Shown here one piece after another: positions 10,030 through 21,250 of a stretch of DNA of 64,000 nucleotides; within the stretch, counting starts at the first letter, position 1, and each line of letters begins with the position of its first letter. The notes beneath the pieces are model-generated. The model saw only the letters and a program-made list of their open reading frames with translations. It was not told where the DNA came from and did not search any database. This stretch comes from Schistocerca nitens (lineage: Eukaryota; Arthropoda; Insecta; Orthoptera; Acrididae), in the NCBI RefSeq assembly GCF_023898315.1, contig NC_064616.1, positions 706,643,389 through 706,707,388 of the forward strand. The letters run 5' to 3'. Made by a program: the position numbers and the translations under genes.

Positions 10030-11864
10030 AAAAGCGCCCACTGTTATAAGAAATGAAAGCAACTGTCAAAAGGTCAATGAGAGATTCTTTTAACGAATTT
10101 GAAAGCAGTATTTTATCTGCAGATTCTAAAAATAACCCAAAAAAATTTTGGTCGTACTTAAAATCTATGAACTTTACAAATAATTCAATATCTTCTCTTG
10201 CTGACAGTACGGATAATGTAACTGATGATGATAAACAGAAGGCCGAAATTCTAAACCTAGCTGTCAAAAACTCGTTTACGGTACATGACTGCAGCACCAT
10301 TCCCCCTTTCATTTATCGAACAAACGCAAAGATGGCTGACATAGTGTTTAGTGTATTTGGGATTGTAAAACAGTTAAGATTCTTAGACGCCAGGAAGGCA
10401 TCTGGTCCAGACGGTATCTCCCTTAAGATTATATGTTGACTATGCTACAAGTATAGCACCATTCTTGTCCATCATCTATCATAGATCATTGGAACAGCGG
10501 AAAGTTCCACGGGACTGGAAGAAGGTCCAGGTCATAGCAATCTATAAAAAGGGGAGAAAATCGGATGCACGTGATTACCAGCCAATTTCACTGACACCGA
10601 TTTGTTGTAGAATCATGGAATATATTTTGTATTCAGACATAATGATCTTTCTAGGCGCTGAGAAGCTCATGTGCAGAAACCAGCACGGTTTTAGGAAACA
10701 GCGGTCATGCGAGAAACAGCTGGCCATCTTTGTGCATGATATACAACAGGCTCTAGATCCCGGCTCTCAGGTTGATGCCATATTTCTCGACTTTCGAATG
10801 GCGTTCGACTCAATTCCGCACTGTCGCTTGCTCCAAAAAGTGCGCGCTTACTGTCTATCCGATGATATATGAGTTTGGATAGAAAGTTTTCTAACAAGAA
10901 GAGAGCAGTATGTCGTCCTGAATGGGGTGACTTCAACATAAACAAGCGCAGCCTCATGTGTGCCCCAGGGCAGCGTAATAGGTCCGCTCCTTTTTACGAT
11001 TTACATAAAAGATCTGGTTGATGGTATTGACAGCGGCATTAGACTGTTTGCCGATGATGCTGTAGTCCAGAGGAAAGTAGTGTCACACGAAAGTTGTGAA
11101 CAAATCAATGAGGATTTGCAGAAAATAAATGCGTGGTGTAATGACTGGCAGTTGTCTCTCAATATTAGTAAGTGTAACCTATTGCGTATAACAAGGCGAA
11201 AACCCCCATTAATGTACGAGTACAAAATAAATGCCCAGTCTTTGGAAGCGGTAACATCCGTGAAGTATCTGGGTGTGACTATTTGAAATGATCTCAAATG
11301 AAATGATCAGATTACACAAGTAACGGGCAAGGCGAACTCTAGATTGCGGTTTATAGGTAGAATCCTGAAGCGATGCAGTCCTTCAACAAAGGAAATTAGT
11401 TCGTGCAGTCTTAGAGTATTGTTCGTCTGTATGGGACCCTTACCAGTTGGGTCTGATTGAAGAGATTGAGAAGGTCCAAAAAAGATCGGTAAGATTAGTG
11501 ATTGGTACATTTATCCATCGCGAGAGCGTTACAAATCTCATAGAATGTTTCGAGTGGGACACACTTGAAGATAAATAGACGACGCGCTAAACGGAAGGGG
11601 TACTCACTAAATTCCGAAATCCGATCTTCGCCGAGAATGTAAAGCGTATGTTATTACCACCAACTTTCAAATCGCGCAATGATCACCACTCAAAGATAAA
11701 GGAAATTAGAGCTCGCACTGAGGCGTTCAGACAGTCGTTTTTCCCTCGCGCGATCCGCGAGTGGAACAGAGGGGGGGAAATATGACTTTGGCGCGAATTG
11801 TGCCCTCCGCCATACACCGCTTGGTGGCTAGCGGAGTATATATGTAGATATGTAGATGTAGAGG
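10030..11864 (+). mobile_element. 5'-truncated LINE (Jockey/CR1-like group)
   Basis: Covers part of ORF2 and the 3' end. A pre-RT region (KKFWSYLKSM, ARKASGPDGIS) is followed by RT motifs KKGRKSDARDYQPISLTPICC, NQHGFRKQRS, AIFLDFRMAFDSIPH, VPQGSVIGPLLFTIYI and LFADDAVV. A VKYLGVTI motif and a SFFPRAIREWNR-type C-terminus follow. The 3' terminus runs into GTAGAT repeats instead of poly(A). Several stops (about 10437, 10870, 10940, 11284) and frameshifts make it inactive. It belongs to the same family as the 32.5-33.7 kb copy. Confidence 0.88.
10053..11286 (+). pseudogene. LINE reverse transcriptase, broken
   Basis: Three consecutive open pieces (10053-10439, 10465-10872, 10960-11286) cover RT fingers, palm and thumb. 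The FADD catalytic pair is intact (LFADDAVVQRK) and the palm Asp in FLDFRMAFD is present. Nonsense codons separate the pieces, so no full product is possible. Confidence 0.85.
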
Positions 11865-11905
11865 AGAGCCGGCACAAGTGCCGCAGGCAGAAATAAAGCT
11901 GCCGT

Positions 11906-12106
11906 TCAAAATGGTTCAAATGGCTCTGAGCACTATGGGACTTAACATCTACGGTCATCAGTCCCCTAGAACTTAGAACTACTTTAACCTAACTAACCTA
12001 AGGACATCACACACATCCATGCCCGAGGCGGGATTCGAACCTGCGACCGTAGCAGTCGCGCGGCTCCGGACTGAGCGCCTAGAACCGCTAGACCACCGCG
12101 GCCGGC
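11906..12106 (-). mobile_element. SINE type A, copy A4
   Basis: Full-length reverse copy with a perfect 11-bp TSD AAAGCTGCCGT (11895-11905 and 12107-12117), just beyond the LINE 3' end. Confidence 0.92.
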
Positions 12107-12477
12107 AAAGCTGCCGTCCATGTATGTGCTATGTGGATGCTGTGGCGCCTCCTATTGCTGTCTACTGGCACTTCCACGACCAGCGAAAGTGTAATGTCCT
12201 TTTTCTATGCCCAGCCAGTATTCTTCAGTTCGTCGAGATACGTGAAAGCGAGGCGACACAACACTATCTGTTACTACAGTCAGTATTTGAACTAATTTGA
12301 GACAGACTCTATCGTTAATAAGTTAAGTTTCAGATTATTACTATCGGGTAGCTACGTTGTTTAGTGGTTGCCGCCAAACATGCTCATTCACAGTTACTAG
12401 GCGGCCGATTCGCCTTTCAAAATGAATTGATATCATTGATTTGCCTAGCACATGAACACCGAATTAACTCCTTCAAG

Positions 12478-12671
12478 CCGGCCGGTGTGGCCGAGCGGTT
12501 CTAGGCGCTTCAGTCTGGAACCGTGCGACCGATACAGTCGAAGGTTCGAATCCTGCCTCGGGCATGGATGCGTGTGATGTCCTTAGGTTAGTTCGGTTTA
12601 AGTAGTTCTAAGTTCTAGGGGACTAATGACCTCAGATGTTAAGTCCCATAGTGCTCAGAGCCATTTGAACC
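12478..12671 (+). mobile_element. SINE type A, copy A5
   Basis: Plus-strand copy from GCCGGCCGGTGTGGCCGAG to CCATTTGAACCA. The adjacent TSD is AACTCCTTCAA/AATTCCTTCAA, with one mismatch. Confidence 0.9.
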
Positions 12672-12682
12672 AATTCCTTCAA

Positions 12683-13984
12683 AAGTCACAGGGTTCATTT
12701 AACATAGCACGATGTTTTGTATATTGAAAATTACTCCAGTTAATATTAATGTGGAATAAACTATTATTATTATTATTGTCCAGAGATAATCCAACATACC
12801 GTTCAATTCTCGTGATACTCTATTCGAAATGGTAGGACATTATACTTTTTCCTTAACTCGGTTTTTATTAAAACAGTTTCTTTGATATGATTCACTACTA
12901 TGAATGGTCACACTTTAGCCCGATAATAAATTTCCAGACAGGGCCTGTTATCGAAAGTCAAATTTCGGCGCGATGTTTGAATAGTAGCTTCGACAACTAC
13001 TGAAGTTCTTAAATTGGAATTAAAGGTCTCGATCTTTTATCGACAGAGATGTTCGCTGGATGTTAGCGTTATCTCAGTTCCGTCAATTTTCGTACTTTCG
13101 ACAGTAAATTAAATGAACAGAAATTTACTTTTAACTATTCCGGCTTCAATGAAGTTAACTATTTCACTCAGTGGCGCATGAACTTAAGAGACCCGAATAC
13201 TTAGTACTCAGTGACTAAAAGTTCAGACACTAAAATCTCGAACACAAAGACTCCTAAATGCTTAAGACTCTCAGGCGCTAAAGACGTTAACAGTACTTGG
13301 GTTCATATAGTAGTTGTGAAACAAAAGGGACGTTCGTTAGAAACTCTTTGAATAAAGCCCCTTGCTACTTTGCATGTAATACTCTATTCCATTGGCTCTT
13401 ACCATTCTTTTATTTAATTTTATCTACTTTAAAACGGGAATTTGTGATTTTATATGAAATATGGGAATTGTTCATGGCCAGTTCGAATAAATTTTAGCTT
13501 CAAAAACGACCAAATAAGTAACACAATGCGCTTTCGAGAGTGGCCGCGGAATTGCGAGACATGTTATCATCAATTGCGTCAGTATTTTAAAAAAATCTGC
13601 GTAGACAGCAATTGACTCAGGTAAGAATGCTAAGTAATAAGAACGACCGGTAGGACTGGCTCTAACCAAGTAATTTCCATAATTTTCAATATAGTTATGA
13701 ACCGTGCTTCAAACCTGAAACTACTATAAGCTATCGCTTGTTACCACTTCCCAGATTTCCGCCTCATGAGCTAAAAGTAAAATCACCATCTAAGGACAAA
13801 ACCTGGAGATGCGAAGCAGACTTATTGAAACGCATTACTGCAGAATCCTTTTAAATCATCACCATTGGGAAGGCTGAAACATTGCACTGTTTTGCGTCAC
13901 GAGGTAGTCACTCACCCAAAACAAATTTACCGAATGAGTCGAAAGCGGTGACTGGCTGTACTCGAAATAAAGCATCAGTTGTGA
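12683..13984. other. No recognisable feature
   Basis: About 1.3 kb with only short chance frames. Around 13200-13290 there are many reiterations of ACTAAAA/GACTC-like words, too irregular to call a repeat. Confidence 0.5.
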
Positions 13985-14240
13985 GAACAAGTGGCGTGGC
14001 GAGTATCGGGTTTCAATCCGCGCATCCCGAATGGCGAGGTTAGGGCGCGGCGTGGCGTCAGCTTACTCAGCGTGTGCGCGCTGCCGGCCGCTGGGCGTTG
14101 GGCGCTCGGCGCACGGGTTCCAGTGCCGCCGCCGCCGCCGCCGTGTTATGCAACCATCGGCCGCCCGGCTAAAACAAGCGCGCTGCCTCGACGCCGGTTT
14201 TAGCCAGCTGCCGAGAGACGCCAAAGCCACACTCCGGAAA
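13985..14240. other. GC/CpG-rich patch with (GCC)n run
   Basis: A strongly GC- and CpG-rich stretch in an otherwise AT-leaning region, including a perfect GCC run at about 14127-14144. No repeat family was recognised. It could be a CpG-type promoter or first exon of a host gene, or an unrecognised SINE/MITE. Overlapping short frames in three phases look like composition artefacts. Confidence 0.45.
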
Positions 14241-14399
14241 TCAAGCCGCGAAAAAAATTCTCTGCTTCGTGTCAAGGCCTTAGTGGTGGATCGGTTGTTG
14301 TGATTTAATCCGCGATGTTTGGACAATTCCACGATCGTTTTGAATTAAAACGATGAGATAAACCCTACACCGTCGCAATTTCGTCGAATGAATGTTTTT

Positions 14400-15500
14400 T
14401 TTAGGTATAACTGGTTTCCGGCTTAAATCCATCCTTAATAGGCGGAGGACACTCTTTGTGTAAATTGCGTACTGTTTAGAATACAGAGATTTTTTTCCCA
14501 AAATGCTGCAGAAGTAAAGAAAATTATGTAGGTTGAAAGATTTAAATTCCTGGAACAATGGACAAAAATTGGTCTGACAGAAGAAGAAACTATGGGAGCA
14601 CGAGCAAATAAAAGGAATTTATTATAGAAACTCAATGCGAATATTTACAATAAGAAGAATCTGTCGAGCAATGGAAAGTTAAGACTGATGCCTGATACGT
14701 AGCAGAATGTCTGAATCTCGTAAGAACAAAATTGCTTCGGAGGCTAGGTCTTGTGTAACGAAATATTCTCAAGATGATATTGGTATCTAGAAGAAAAGAA
14801 GGCGATCAGTACAGAAGACGAGCGAACCAAGAACTGTATACCCAGGTAGAGATGATCTTGAACACCGTCAGGTAAACAAGGACTATGTTCTTCGGACATA
14901 TGCTTAGAATGGACTAGACCTAGGACAAGGAAATCATGGACACAAAAAACAAACAAGGTTGCAAAGTGTGAGAATTATGGACAATGATGAAAACCAGAAG
15001 AAACGAAGGGGATCCGAATTAACGTGGTCATCAGATGATTAAAATGAAAAGAAGAAAAATGCAGAATACGTAAGCTAGAGGTCTTGAATTGAGAATTCTA
15101 AGAAAAATCATGGACGCAGTTCGGACTGACAGCGGATAGAAACTGTGAAAACAGGGAACTGTACTAGCACGTGGAAAGAATTTCGGAGACTACGCGAACT
15201 ATGAAGCTATACAAAATGAACTAAAGGAGTTTCACCAAACATATGTTCAACTACCACTGAAAGGAAAAACCACCTAAACCGTGGGCTAAGGAAGTCAGGA
15301 AAGATTTAGAAAAATCGACTATTACAGAGTCCCAAATTTCTGAAAAAGTGAAGAATTTGGAGGGGTTTAAAGGTGAAGGAAGACTTAAGAGAAGTGCACG
15401 AGCTTGGACAGAAGAATAAAGCAAGCTGGTCAGCGAGTGCATGAAGGAGTACAGGAGGCAGAAAAAGCTCCAGACAAAGGAAAAAAAAAAAGAATTAAAA
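14400..15500 (+). other. Possible very old LINE relic
   Basis: A purine-rich strand with scattered segments resembling the C-terminal part of RTE-like LINEs (for example FGHMLRM near 14900 and ELKEFHQTY near 15215), broken by many stops. No catalytic motif was seen; weak. Confidence 0.25.
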
Positions 15501-15668
15501 TCTTAGAGTGATCTTGTAATAATAATTATAACAAAATAATACAAAGTCAAAATGTATTCTATGCAACGTGCTGGCTCTCGAGTGAAAATTCAGGCTTGGA
15601 GAAACATAATAGTTACAGACTGGATCAACTCTACCCTACAGACAACTACGTAGCCGCCTAGAGGGTGG

Positions 15669-15680
15669 AAATGTGTGTGA

Positions 15681-15722
<42 letters not shown>
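15669..15722. repeat. (GT)n microsatellite
   Basis: Near-perfect TG dinucleotide tract with an (AATGTGTG) prefix. Confidence 0.95.
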
Positions 15723-15724
<2 letters not shown>

Positions 15725-17150
15725 ACGGAGAGCGGACGCCAAATTTGCAACAGAAATTCGGAAAATATCAACGAATTAGATTTTTTAAAGGTTCACACTG
15801 TTAGCGGTTCCTTCTCAGAACCATCGTAATGTGGAAGTGGCGTAAAAGATGCACTAACAGCAATCATTGTAACATATAATTCATGTTGCATCCGGCACTA
15901 AGGTGAATGCAGTAATTTAAAGGAAAACAAAATACAACTGCGTAACCTTACCGCGTATTCTGACACATTGCCTTTTCCCCTCTCTTCATGTCGTACTTAC
16001 CGCACCATGCATTGGAACTTGTGCTGTTCAGTCAGTGATTTCCCACAATTTTGTTTGCACATACGAAAATACGGACGTGTGATTTGCAGTTTCGAAACGA
16101 AGTGAGTGATTCCCATGCTGAAAGATAATAATTATCTTATATCATTTATTTAATTAATTGGTTGTTTCCTATAGTATATTGACGTGCAGAAGCGTACGTA
16201 TAATAACGAAATTCTGTACAAGATTTTAGTGGAGGAAGGATGTGTACTTGAAATAGCATTTCGCTAATCTCCGTAGATGTGAGTCAAGCTAGAATAGGTG
16301 AATTTTACTTGGTACTACTCCTCCACTGCCACTGTTTTGCCTCTGTTGGCAACGGACTGCTGCAAAACAAGAAAGGTCTGGTCGAAAAATCACGACAGCG
16401 TTACTTGTAATCATATTAAATAGGTCACCAGGAGCGGTGATAACGCTGTAAAATACCAAATAACCTTTCGTTTAATTAACAACGCCTTTGCTCACTCAAT
16501 AACAGGTGAAGCCAGCTATAACTAAAACAGTAATACGTCCAACGATGAACTGAATATTAGATTAGTAATTGCTGTCAGAACCAAGCTCTAGCTGCTCAGT
16601 AACCAGGACTGCCTTCTAATTCTTTTGTATTGTCTATTTGTGTCCAGGGCACAGAAGCAGGCATGTCTGTCCTGAGTATTGTCGTATGCAGAAAAACACG
16701 TCTAGCTAGGCTGCTTACTTGTCGTTACGTTTCTATCATCAGTTTCCTATTTTATTTCGTCAATTAGTCTGGTCTCCTATCTTATGTAGCCGTTACCATT
16801 TCATTCTTATTACTTATAGGTAAATACCAGATTCATTAATGCTACGATTGCTGTTTTTGTCTCATCTTCAGTCCAAAGACTGCTTACTGTACTCAAACTT
16901 TGGTCTCCCTCTACAATTTTCCTCCCCCACCGCCAAACATACACGCTACGCTTTCCTACATTATCAAATTTACGATTACCGGATTACTTTGTGACTCAGA
17001 ATTTATGTCCTATCAGATGTGTATACCACTCACAAACGTCTGTGAGGTTAAATGAACTTATACGTTACATATATACACCTACTAATAATGACAGAACAAT
17101 GTACATCTGATAACTGTTATTCCACTTAAGCAAATGCATAGCTGAGATGG
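15723..17150. other. No recognisable feature
   Basis: Only short chance frames. No repeats or motifs were recognised. Confidence 0.5.
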
Positions 17151-17154
17151 GTTT

Positions 17155-17215
17155 TGGCCCCGATGATGGTCTGATCCTACACCGAAATCTATCGTCTCTA
17201 ATAAAATATACTGTT
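17155..17215 (+). ncRNA. Candidate hammerhead-like ribozyme core (isolated)
   Basis: CCGATGA at 17160-17166 matches the CUGANGA box with one change. It is followed by a short helix GGT/ACC (17168-17170 with 17181-17183) and GAAA at 17184-17187, then an AT-rich tail. This is the order of a hammerhead core, but stems I and III were not convincingly paired. Confidence 0.3.
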
Positions 17216-18224
17216 ATAAATGTGTTTTGCATATTGTAGTTCTTAACATACATAAATTTCCTTTGGCCTCCTGATTTTTTGGACGTATTGGGTGCACAAA
17301 TCTTACCTCCCACACTACATGTACATGTGTACTCCGCAAGCCAAGTTATTGTGTGTGGCGGTGGTTACTTCGTATTCTACTGTCACGTTCCCTCTTTTCT
17401 GGTCCAACTGCTAATGATGCACGAGAATGACTGCTGGTAAACTTCCGTATGGGCTCGAATCTCTCCAATTTTACCTTCGTGATGTTTTCGCGAGTTATAT
17501 GTTTAAGGAAGCAAGATCTTGGTTGACTCTCCCAGGAAGATACGTTCTCGGAATTTTTCCCCTCTGGATTAACGTGCCAGTGTGTTTACAATATGTTTCA
17601 GCAACAATTATTTTGTTAGGCCGGAAGTCTGATCTTCTGGAGTGAATTCTCAGAATACTGGCGAAGCGGACTGTTAATATGGCCAGCGAACTAGTGCAAC
17701 CCTCACCCAGTTAATTGAAAATCAAGATCTCTTATTCTTATAAACGCACAGGAGGCGTGTACTTTTATGACGACTAGGCCACTCCCTTAAGTAACTGCTA
17801 AGAGCTCTTAGCTATAGGTCAATTCTTGATAACATATACATTTACATGGCTTCTCTGCAATTCACACCTAAGTGCCTGGCAGAGGGTTCTTCGAATCACC
17901 TTCAGACTATTTTCTCTACCGTTCGCTCTCCAACAGCGTGTGGGAAAAATTAACACCTAAATCTTTCTCTAAGAGTTCTCATTTCTCTTATTTTATTATG
18001 ATAATAATTCCTGCCTATGTAGGTTGGCGACAATAAAATACTCCATTTTTGTCAGAAAAGTTCCAGGACAGGGCGATTTTTTTTTTTTAATGGAGATTCC
18101 AAGTAATGATGATAGCTCCTGTCGAAGTAGTGCCCTTGAATGTCTATACGCAGTCCCAACGTGCCTGAGGGTCTTGAAAGCAAGCAGGGAAATTTTCAAC
18201 TGTGATGCTTGTAAGCTCATTTGT

Positions 18225-18426
18225 TCAAAATGGTTTAAATGGCTCTGAGCACTATGGGGCTTAACTTCTGAGGTCATCAGTCCCCTAGAACTTAGAACTA
18301 CTTAAACCTAACTAACCTAAAGACATCACACACACCCATGCCCGGGGCAGGATTCGAACCTGCGACCGTAGCGGTCGCGCGGTTCCAGACTGTAGCTCCT
18401 AGAACCGCTCGGCCACCCCGGCCGGC
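18225..18426 (-). mobile_element. SINE type A, copy A6
   Basis: Reverse full-length copy with perfect 11-bp TSD AGCTCATTTGT (18214-18224 and 18427-18437), inside the mariner. Confidence 0.92.
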
Positions 18427-18449
18427 AGCTCATTTGTCACAAACCCTTA

Positions 18450-19565
18450 GATGTCTGCGATATCTTCATAAAGCTTTCCTTTTAGTCAACTTTTCACTGG
18501 CGGAAACAAAAAAAAATCGCAATTCGGGAGATCAGGCAAATATGGTGGATGCGGGATGGGAATAACAGAATGTCTGACCAGATACTCGGTAACAGATATA
18601 GCAGTATGGGGTCTTGCATTGACACGCAGTAAGAAACCGTCCTGAGAATGCCACAAATCAGGGCAGCAACATCTAATTGTTTGTCTCAAATGTTTGAAGA
18701 CTTCGATATAAAGAGTTTGGTTCACTGTTTGACCTGGAAGAACTAAATTTTCACTATCAAAGAATGCGATCAACATTATCTTGGTTGTCGAAGGTTGTCA
18801 TTTGACTTTTTTCGAAGCTGGTGATCCAGGACTCCTCCATTCAGCACATTGATGCTTCGTGTGATGGTCATACTGGTAGCATCAAATTTCATCCCCAGCA
18901 GTAATATTCGACAAAAATGTGGGAGCACATGTGGCTCTATCCAGTAGTTCAGCAGAAATTCTTCGTCTTTCCTCTTTCTGTTCGTCTTTTAGTGCGTGAG
19001 GGACGAGTTTTGTATTAAGTTTTTACGTAAAATCTTATGACACACATCAAGATTCAAATTAAGTTCATCTGAGATCGCACGCACAGATACGTGACGATCT
19101 TTTTGCAATAATTGCCTTACACTCTCTACGTTTGCATCTGTATGTGCTATAGATGGGCGACCAGCTCTGGGGTGTCTTGTACTGAATCTCTGCCTTCAAG
19201 AAACGTTTTATGCCACTCGAGAACACGACTTTATGAAAGTGCCTCGCCTGCATATGCTTCCTTATCATTGTCCTCGTTTCAAAAAATGGCTCTGAGCACT
19301 ATGGGACTTAACAGCTATGGTCATCAGTCCCCTAGAACTTAGAACTACTTAAACCTAACTAACCTAAGGACATCACACAACACCCAGCCATCACGAGGCA
19401 GAGAAAATCCCTGACCCCGCCGGGAATCGAACCCGGGAACCCGTGCGTGGGAAGCGAGAACGCTACCGCACGACCACGAGATGCGGGCATTGTCCTCGTT
19501 TCACTAGGCGTTTTCCCGAGCTTAAGGTAAAACTTAATGTTCACTCTTAGTTCACAATCAGCATC
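18450..19565 (-). pseudogene. Mariner transposase, broken and interrupted
   Basis: The N-terminal segment ELRVNIKFYLKLGKTPSE lies at about 19500-19560. An HTH and linker run down to 18780, and the catalytic end lies at 18486-18776 (VNARPHTAISVTEYLVRHS, PPYLPDLPNCDFFLF). The second catalytic Asp of the usual HDNARPH is Val here. SINE A7 lies at the start codon and SINE C2 splits the N-terminal region. Inactive. Confidence 0.8.
19281..19487 (-). mobile_element. SINE type C, copy C2
   Basis: Reverse copy with the alternative head (CGAGATGCGGG at the right end) and type A tail. TSD CATTGTCCTCGTTTC, 15 bp (19266-19280 and 19488-19502), inside the mariner. Confidence 0.92.
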
Positions 19566-19570
19566 CATTG

Positions 19571-19772
19571 AGCCGGCCACTGTGACCGAGCGGTTCTAGG
19601 CGCTTCAGTCCGGAGCCGCGCGACAGCTACGGTCGCAGGTTCGAATCCTGCCTCGGCATGGATGTGTGTGATGTCCTTAGGTTAGTTAGGTTTAAGTAGT
19701 TCTAAGTTCTAGGGGACTGATGACCTCAGATGTTAAGTGCCATAGTGCTCAGAGCCATTTGTACTATTTGAA
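19571..19772 (+). mobile_element. SINE type A, copy A7
   Basis: Plus-strand copy with TSD CATCCATTG (19562-19570 and 19773-19781). The duplicated bases include the mariner transposase start codon. Confidence 0.9.
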
Positions 19773-19992
19773 CATCCATTGTGTCACCGTAACTAATGTA
19801 TCTAGAACCAAACAGTATGTTGCTAAGCACAGTCCTGCCATGTAATAAGTTTGTTTGGAAACATGGCCAAGGTCATTTCAAGGACGCACACGTACGAGGT
19901 CACGTAAAATCAACATTTGTTCCCTTTTAGTATTGGAAACTCAGAAATAAAAAAAAACCTGTCCTGGAACTTTTCCAACAAAGGGAGTATTT

Positions 19993-20815
19993 TCACATTC
20001 AGAGGAGAAAGTTGGTGACTGAAATTTAGTTAAAAGGTCTTGCCGCAACGAAAAACGCCTTTGTTTTAATGATTCCCTTCCCAACTCGCTTATCATATTC
20101 GCGACAGTAGCTCCTCTATTTCGCGATAGTACAAGACGAGCTGCCCTTCTTTGAACTTTTTCGATGTCCTCTATCAGTCCTATCTGGCAAGGATCCCATA
20201 CAGCACAGCAGCACTCTAGCAGAGGACGAACAAGCGTAATGTAGACAATATCTTTAGTAGACTTGTTGCATCTTCCAAGTTTTCTACCGATGAAACGTAG
20301 CCTTTTGTTTGCCTGCACCAGAGCGTTATCTATGCGATCGTTGCAGTTTAAGTTCTTAGTAATTGTAATTACTAGGTATTTACTCGAACTGTCAGTCTTT
20401 AAATTTGTGTGATTAATCGTGTAAACGAAATTTAACAGATTTCTTTTAGTGCTTATGTGGATGACCTCACGCTTTCCTTTATTAAGAGACAATTGCCGCA
20501 CCATACAGATATCGTGTCTAGATCATTTTGTAATTGGTTTTGATCTTCTGATGACTCTACTAGACGACAAATTACAACATCATCTGTAAACAAGCTAAGA
20601 GGGCTGCTCAGATTGTCTCGTAAATCGTTTATGTAGATTAGGAGTAGCAGAGGGCCTATTACACTTCCTTGGAAACGCCGTGTACCACTTCTCTTTTACT
20701 CGATAACTTTCCGTCGATTACTACGTACTGTGATCTTTCTGACAGGAAACCACGAATCCAGTCCCACAACTAAAGCGATACTCCATAAGCATGCAATTAG
20801 ATTAGAAGTCTCTTC
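19993..20815 (-). pseudogene. LINE reverse transcriptase fragment
   Basis: Minus-strand frames include a GSVIGPLLLLIN segment, LFTDDVVICR (catalytic DD pair preceded by T) and a degraded YLGV-type segment (KYLVITITKNLNCNDRI). The segment RLRFIGRKLGRCNKSTKDI and LVRPLLECCCAVWDP follow. The frame at 19941-20504 runs artificially into the mariner TIR. Stops upstream show it is dead. Confidence 0.8.
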
Positions 20816-21047
20816 AAGGCAGCGCCATAGTACGACTCAAAAATGTTAAGACAGTACATGTGAGATTTAAAATAATGATTTTGATATGGAAGCTAGATTA
20901 TAAAGTTAATGTGCGTACAGTACATAAAAATCCATAACGTAATGTAGTCCTTTATGTATTATGCGTGTACGTCCTTCTACGGGTGTAACACTATCGACCT
21001 TTTTAGAGTCGAGAGACTTTGCACTAATGAAGCAAAGAATGAGATTT

Positions 21048-21239
21048 CAAAATGGTTCAAATGGCTCTGAGCACTATGGGACTGTGGTCATCAGTCCCCT
21101 AGAACCTAGAACTACTTAAACCTAACTAACCTAAGGACATCACACACATCCATGCCCGAGGCAGGATTCGAACCTGCGACCGTAGCAGTCGCGCGGTTCC
21201 GGACTGAGCGCCTAGAACCGCTAGACCACCGCGGCCGGC
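21048..21239 (-). mobile_element. SINE type A, copy A8
   Basis: Reverse copy with a small internal deletion near the tail (ACTGTGGTCATC replaces the usual ACTTAACATCTGTGGTC). Perfect TSD GAATGAGATTT (21037-21047 and 21240-21250). Confidence 0.92.
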
Positions 21240-21250
21240 GAATGAGATTT

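Larger units (their letters stand above)
18035..19992 (-). mobile_element. Mariner-like transposon carrying three SINEs
   Basis: TIRs at 18035-18074 and 19957-19992 share AAAATACTCC and AAGTTCCAGGACAGG. Removing the three SINEs (18225-18426, 19281-19487, 19571-19772) leaves about 1.35 kb, the normal mariner size. The transposase is on minus and broken. Insertion is inside a LINE. Confidence 0.85.
17838..20815 (-). mobile_element. LINE (Jockey/CR1-like), split by a mariner
   Basis: The RT part lies at 19993-20815 and the 3' part at 17838-18033. At the junctions the LINE stops at the mariner TIRs and resumes on the other side: a SSECENTPF-type stretch, then a NKIREMR...RFRC-type C-terminus. 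The 3' end matches a common grasshopper LINE terminus (TGCCTGGCAGAGGGTTCTTC). It carries disabling changes, for example FTDD for FADD. Confidence 0.8.

Noticed and set aside
14031..14332. Arg/Pro-rich frames in the GC-rich patch as a gene
   Set aside because: Overlapping frames in three phases on both strands are expected from GC composition. No start context, domain or splice support is visible.
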